The translations under genes and the position numbers were made by a program. Shown here piece after piece: positions 6,869 to 9,228 of a stretch of 9,228 nt of DNA. Within the stretch, counting starts at the first letter, position 1. Each line of letters starts with the position of its first letter. The stretch spans positions 1 through 9,228 of the forward strand of contig PKCQ01000670.1 of NCBI GenBank assembly GCA_002862265.1, written 5' to 3'. Below the pieces are notes generated by a model, which saw only the letters and a program-made list of their open reading frames with translations, searched no databases and had not been told where the DNA came from. The DNA comes from Planctomycetaceae bacterium (lineage in GTDB: Bacteria > Planctomycetota > Planctomycetia > Pirellulales > Pirellulaceae).

Positions 6869-8374
6869 CTAGCTCTTATCGCCTGAGGTTCGAGCGACGG
6901 TAGCGGCGATGGCCTTTAGCATCGCACCAGATTTGTTGAGCGTTTCTTGAAACTCGTTGGCAGGTACGCTATCCGCTACGATCCCAGCGCCGGCTTGAAC
7001 ATAAATCTTGTCACCAGTAAATACAATTGTTCTCAGCGCGATACAGGTATCCATATTGCCTGAATAGTCGATGTAGCCCACGGCACCGGCGTACGGTCCG
7101 CGACGCTGGGGCTCGACTTCGTCGATGATTTCCATGGCTCTCACTTTTGGTGCGCCACTAACGGTGCCCGCCGGTAAACAAGCTTTCATAGCGTCCATGG
7201 CCGTCGTTCCATCCTTCAATTTGCCTTGGACGTTCGAGCTGATGTGCATGACGTGGCTGTAGCGTTCAATCACCATGATATCACTCAATTCGATGCTACC
7301 GTACTCTGCCACACGCCCGATATCATTTCGGCCCAAGTCAACGAGCATAACGTGCTCAGCACATTCTTTGGGATCGGCCAGTAATTCTTCGGCCAACTCA
7401 AGATCTTCCTTCCGATCTTTCCCACGAGGCCGCGTGCCAGCAAGCGGTCGAACGGTGACAACTCCGTCGATAACACGGCACATGACTTCTGGCGAGGAGC
7501 CGACGAGCGTGGTCTCGGGCGTGCGAACAAAGAACATGAAGGGGCTTGGATTGACAACCCTGAGCGTGCGATAGACTTCGAAGGGATCGCAGAGTGCAGG
7601 CATCTCAATCCGCTGGCTTATGACGACTTGGAAAATGTCGCCGGCTCGGATGTACTCGGTACAAGTCTCGACCGCCTGCTCAAACTCGGCCTGAGTAAAG
7701 TTGCTCTGCTTCTCGATGTCAAATTGTTGCTCTGAGTCAAAGTCGACTACCGAGAGCGAGTGCGTTGGCTGTTGGAGTTTATGGGTCAACTCATCGAGTC
7801 GTTTGCAGCCATCGGCATAAGCGGTGTCAACAGATTCGAATTGGTCGCAGTGTACGTGAGCAACAACAAACAAGGACTTGGTGACATGATCGAAAATCAC
7901 CAAGTCGTCGAAGATGGAAAAATCGAGATCGGGCAGATTGCGATCGTCGCTAGGTGCGTTTGGCAAATCTTCTACATAGCGAACGACGTCGTAGCTCGCA
8001 TAGCCAATCGCTCCGCCAGTCAACGGAGGTAATTCAGGCAAGACAGCGACGCGTTTACCGGAGACGCAATTCCACAGACTGTCCAACGGGTCTTCGGCCT
8101 GAGTCGCATTCTGAGTCCCATCCGGCGCTTGACGGCAAACCTCAGCACCTCGAGCCGTGATTCGCTCACCTGGTCCGATGGCGATAAAGCTGTAGCGACC
8201 TACCTTTTCACCGCCGATCACGCTCTCGAATAGGCACGCCGCAGACTTACCATCGTCTAGCAGGCTGAAAGCGGAAACCGGCGTTAGGGCATCGCTCAGT
8301 AAGCGACGGTAAACTGGAACCAACTGAAATTCCTGGGCCAGTTCTTGGAAGCGATGCAAGCTAGGCGAGGGCAT
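6869..8374 (-). CDS. trpE: Anthranilate synthase component I
   Basis: The enzyme converts chorismate to anthranilate and pyruvate, using ammonia delivered by the glutamine amidotransferase partner TrpG: the first committed step to tryptophan. From ATG 8374 the protein has 501 residues, normal for TrpE. The N-terminal domain holds the tryptophan-feedback region (LFES 48-51, GGEKVGRYSF 54-63) and GGAIGYASYD (120-129). The chorismate-binding domain is intact: GDIFQVVISQR (245-255), VGSSPEV (291-297), AGTRPRG (312-318), AEHVMLVDLGRNDIGRV (339-355), RYSHVMH (371-377), PAGTVSGAPK (401-410) and YVQAGAGIVADS (458-469). This pattern is TrpE rather than PabB or isochorismate synthase. The frame remains open to ATGs at 8404 and 8482, but 8374 gives the usual short N-terminus before the conserved PVYRRLL. 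No trpG or other trp gene is adjacent in the window, and no Trp-codon leader peptide or attenuator is visible upstream. Confidence 0.95.
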   Translation of the reverse strand: MPSPSLHRFQELAQEFQLVPVYRRLLSDALTPVSAFSLLDDGKSAACLFESVIGGEKVGRYSFIAIGPGERITARGAEVCRQAPDGTQNATQAEDPLDSLWNCVSGKRVAVLPELPPLTGGAIGYASYDVVRYVEDLPNAPSDDRNLPDLDFSIFDDLVIFDHVTKSLFVVAHVHCDQFESVDTAYADGCKRLDELTHKLQQPTHSLSVVDFDSEQQFDIEKQSNFTQAEFEQAVETCTEYIRAGDIFQVVISQRIEMPALCDPFEVYRTLRVVNPSPFMFFVRTPETTLVGSSPEVMCRVIDGVVTVRPLAGTRPRGKDRKEDLELAEELLADPKECAEHVMLVDLGRNDIGRVAEYGSIELSDIMVIERYSHVMHISSNVQGKLKDGTTAMDAMKACLPAGTVSGAPKVRAMEIIDEVEPQRRGPYAGAVGYIDYSGNMDTCIALRTIVFTGDKIYVQAGAGIVADSVPANEFQETLNKSGAMLKAIAATVARTSGDKS

Positions 8375-8776
8375 GGGTGATATTGGGCCTGATAATAAGG
8401 GCATCGTTGGACTAGGCGGGGAGTGTAGCCGTGGAACCCATGGGATTCGAAACTCTTCCTCAAACACAGCGTGGGCGACCACGAGAAGAACCCCGGCCGA
8501 ACGTCAGTTCCCCTCGCCGATTCAACGGGGGCAGCCGCAGCCGAAGAATCCGATTGTAACTGGGCTTTGAGACTTTCGACACGTCTGCTGCGTGACAGAA
8601 TCGAGCTCCCTGAAGTTAGAGGCAATTGGTAAGAAACTGAGCGGGAGCTATGCGATTTTCGCACCTCATATCGTCGATGCATCGCCAACTAGGTATCATT
8701 AACCGTGGGGAAATCTTCTCCTGTCGCGAGAAGGATTAGTTCTTGTATTGATTGGGCTCGAAAGGGATCTGTCAGA
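8375..8776. other. Divergent gap between trpE and the McsA-like gene
   Basis: This gap of about 400 bases holds no gene I can support. Positions 8375-8482 are an in-frame extension of trpE without homology-like features. A minus-strand TACAAT (8558-8553) is the best -10 candidate for trpE, but no -35 accompanies it. On the plus strand TATCAT (8694-8699) could be a -10 for the McsA-like gene, again without a -35. A perfect 10-base palindrome CGATGCATCG lies at 8675-8684 and a short hairpin TGCGA-TTT-TCGCA at 8651-8663; either could be regulatory or chance. Confidence 0.45.
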
Positions 8777-9166
8777 GTGAAAAAATGCCAGCACTGTGAG
8801 AAGCCAGCGACTTTTCACATTACAGAGCTCACTGAGCCCAACGGACCGGTCAAGCACCACTTGTGCGAGGCCTGCGCGAAGCTTTATCTCTCGCCGGATA
8901 ATGAAAACGACGATTCTCCCCCCAATGCCCTGGTCAGCATGCTCGACAAGCAGATTAAATTTGATCAAACCAAAGACGAGCTTGAGGAGCGGGATCGCAA
9001 GTCCTGCCCAATTTGTGGCATCACCTTCGCTGAGTTTCGCAAGGAAGGACGTCTTGGCTGCTCGTACGACTATGTTTGTTTTGAAGAAGATCTCGAAATC
9101 GAGAGGAGACTCGATAGAATTTTTCGCTTCCCCATGTCCCAAGTTCGAGAACACCTTGTGAGATAA
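8777..9166 (+). CDS. McsA-like zinc-finger protein, C-terminally short
   Basis: This 129-residue protein matches the N-terminal two thirds of McsA/UVR-type regulators, the zinc-binding partners of the McsB protein-arginine kinase in Gram-positive stress response. Cysteine pairs are at C4/C7 (KCQHCEKPATFHITEL), C30/C33 (HLCEACAKLYL) and C77/C80 (SCPICGITFAEF), followed by RKEGRLGC (89-95) and DYVCFEEDLE (98-107). Family members then continue into a linker and a UvrB/UvrC (UVR) motif, reaching about 170-185 residues. Here the frame turns into unrelated sequence after residue 107 and stops at 129, and I found no continuation in the other two frames. The start is the GTG at 8777: homology begins there and AAAGGG lies 10 bases upstream. 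An in-frame GTG at 8705 would add 24 residues with no family likeness. Whether an McsB gene follows cannot be seen. Confidence 0.82.
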   Translation: MKKCQHCEKPATFHITELTEPNGPVKHHLCEACAKLYLSPDNENDDSPPNALVSMLDKQIKFDQTKDELEERDRKSCPICGITFAEFRKEGRLGCSYDYVCFEEDLEIERRLDRIFRFPMSQVREHLVR

Positions 9167-9175
9167 GGGTTGCAA

Positions 9176-9228
9176 ATGCATAGGTCTCTTTGTTCTCGTG
9201 TGGGGCTTGCCTGCCAAGCCGTCCTGGG
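9176..9228 (+). CDS. Possible start of a further gene, cut by the right edge
   Basis: An ATG at 9176 opens a frame that stays open for 17 codons to the window end. AAGGG (9165-9169), overlapping the TAA of the McsA-like gene, lies 6 bases upstream, a good spacing for a ribosome-binding site and for coupling to the gene before it. Too little is visible to identify a product. The inverted repeat at 9204-9220 lies inside this frame and could instead mean that transcription ends here. Confidence 0.25.
   Translation, partial: MHRSLCSRVGLACQAVL
9204..9220 (+). terminator. Inverted repeat after the McsA-like gene
   Basis: GGCTTG (9204-9209) and CAAGCC (9215-9220) form a 6-pair stem with a 5-base loop, 38 bases after the stop at 9166. 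No T-run follows in the eight bases left. It may be a weak terminator or part of the next coding sequence. Confidence 0.25.

Noticed and set aside
8296..8688. Minus-strand frame of 130 codons over the trpE start
   Set aside because: Low-complexity Ser/Arg-rich product, overlapping the conserved trpE N-terminus in another frame, with no recognisable motif.
8375..8700. Search for a trp leader peptide, attenuator or T-box before trpE
   Set aside because: No run of Trp codons, no paired alternative hairpins followed by a T-run, and no T-box sequence were seen.
1..9228. Search for CRISPR arrays, insertion sequences, integrase, toxin-antitoxin or phage genes
   Set aside because: No regularly spaced repeats, no transposase-like frame and no terminal inverted repeats with target duplication were found. 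The short GATGG-type repeats in 5609-6757 come from the calcium-loop codons.

Overview
The window reads as chromosomal DNA from a planctomycete, most likely of the Pirellulaceae type. The main evidence is lineage-typical proteins. These are a secreted double-CxxCH cytochrome of the PSCyt1/DUF1549 class at the left edge, a Tat-exported Gfo/Idh/MocA oxidoreductase, a secreted FG-GAP propeller protein, and a small basic-aromatic protein of a kind I associate with planctomycetes. Base composition is moderate by eye, and clear Shine-Dalgarno sequences are mostly missing, which also fits. No database search was possible.

Layout from left to right: (1) 1-1257, minus strand: 5' part of a PSCyt1/DUF1549 protein that runs off the left edge. 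(2) 1258-1547: non-coding gap with a long imperfect palindrome, an extended -10 promoter candidate and a 38-codon ORF behind a perfect AGGAGG. (3) 3893 down to 1548, minus strand: a compact run of shikimate kinase (aroK), an unusual cysteine-poor prepilin peptidase, and a conserved protein of unknown function. (4) 5419 down to 4052, minus strand: Tat-exported Gfo/Idh/MocA oxidoreductase. (5) 5609-6757, plus strand, divergent from the previous gene: secreted seven-loop FG-GAP protein. (6) 6758-6868: convergent gap with a good terminator-like hairpin. (7) 8374 down to 6869, minus strand: anthranilate synthase component I (trpE). (8) 8777-9166, plus strand, divergent from trpE: McsA-like zinc protein lacking the usual C-terminal half. 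(9) A possible next gene starts at 9176 and leaves the window.

Two genes serve aromatic amino-acid synthesis: aroK on the way to chorismate and trpE taking chorismate to tryptophan. They are about 3 kb apart and in separate transcription units. Several products work outside the cytoplasm (the cytochrome-like protein, the Tat oxidoreductase, the propeller and the membrane peptidase), as is common in planctomycetes. I see no tRNA, rRNA, CRISPR array, insertion sequence, phage gene or defence system. The window looks like ordinary core and lineage-specific chromosome. The points most worth following are the truncated McsA-like protein, the cysteine-poor prepilin peptidase linked to aroK and an unknown protein, and the structured gap at 1258-1547.
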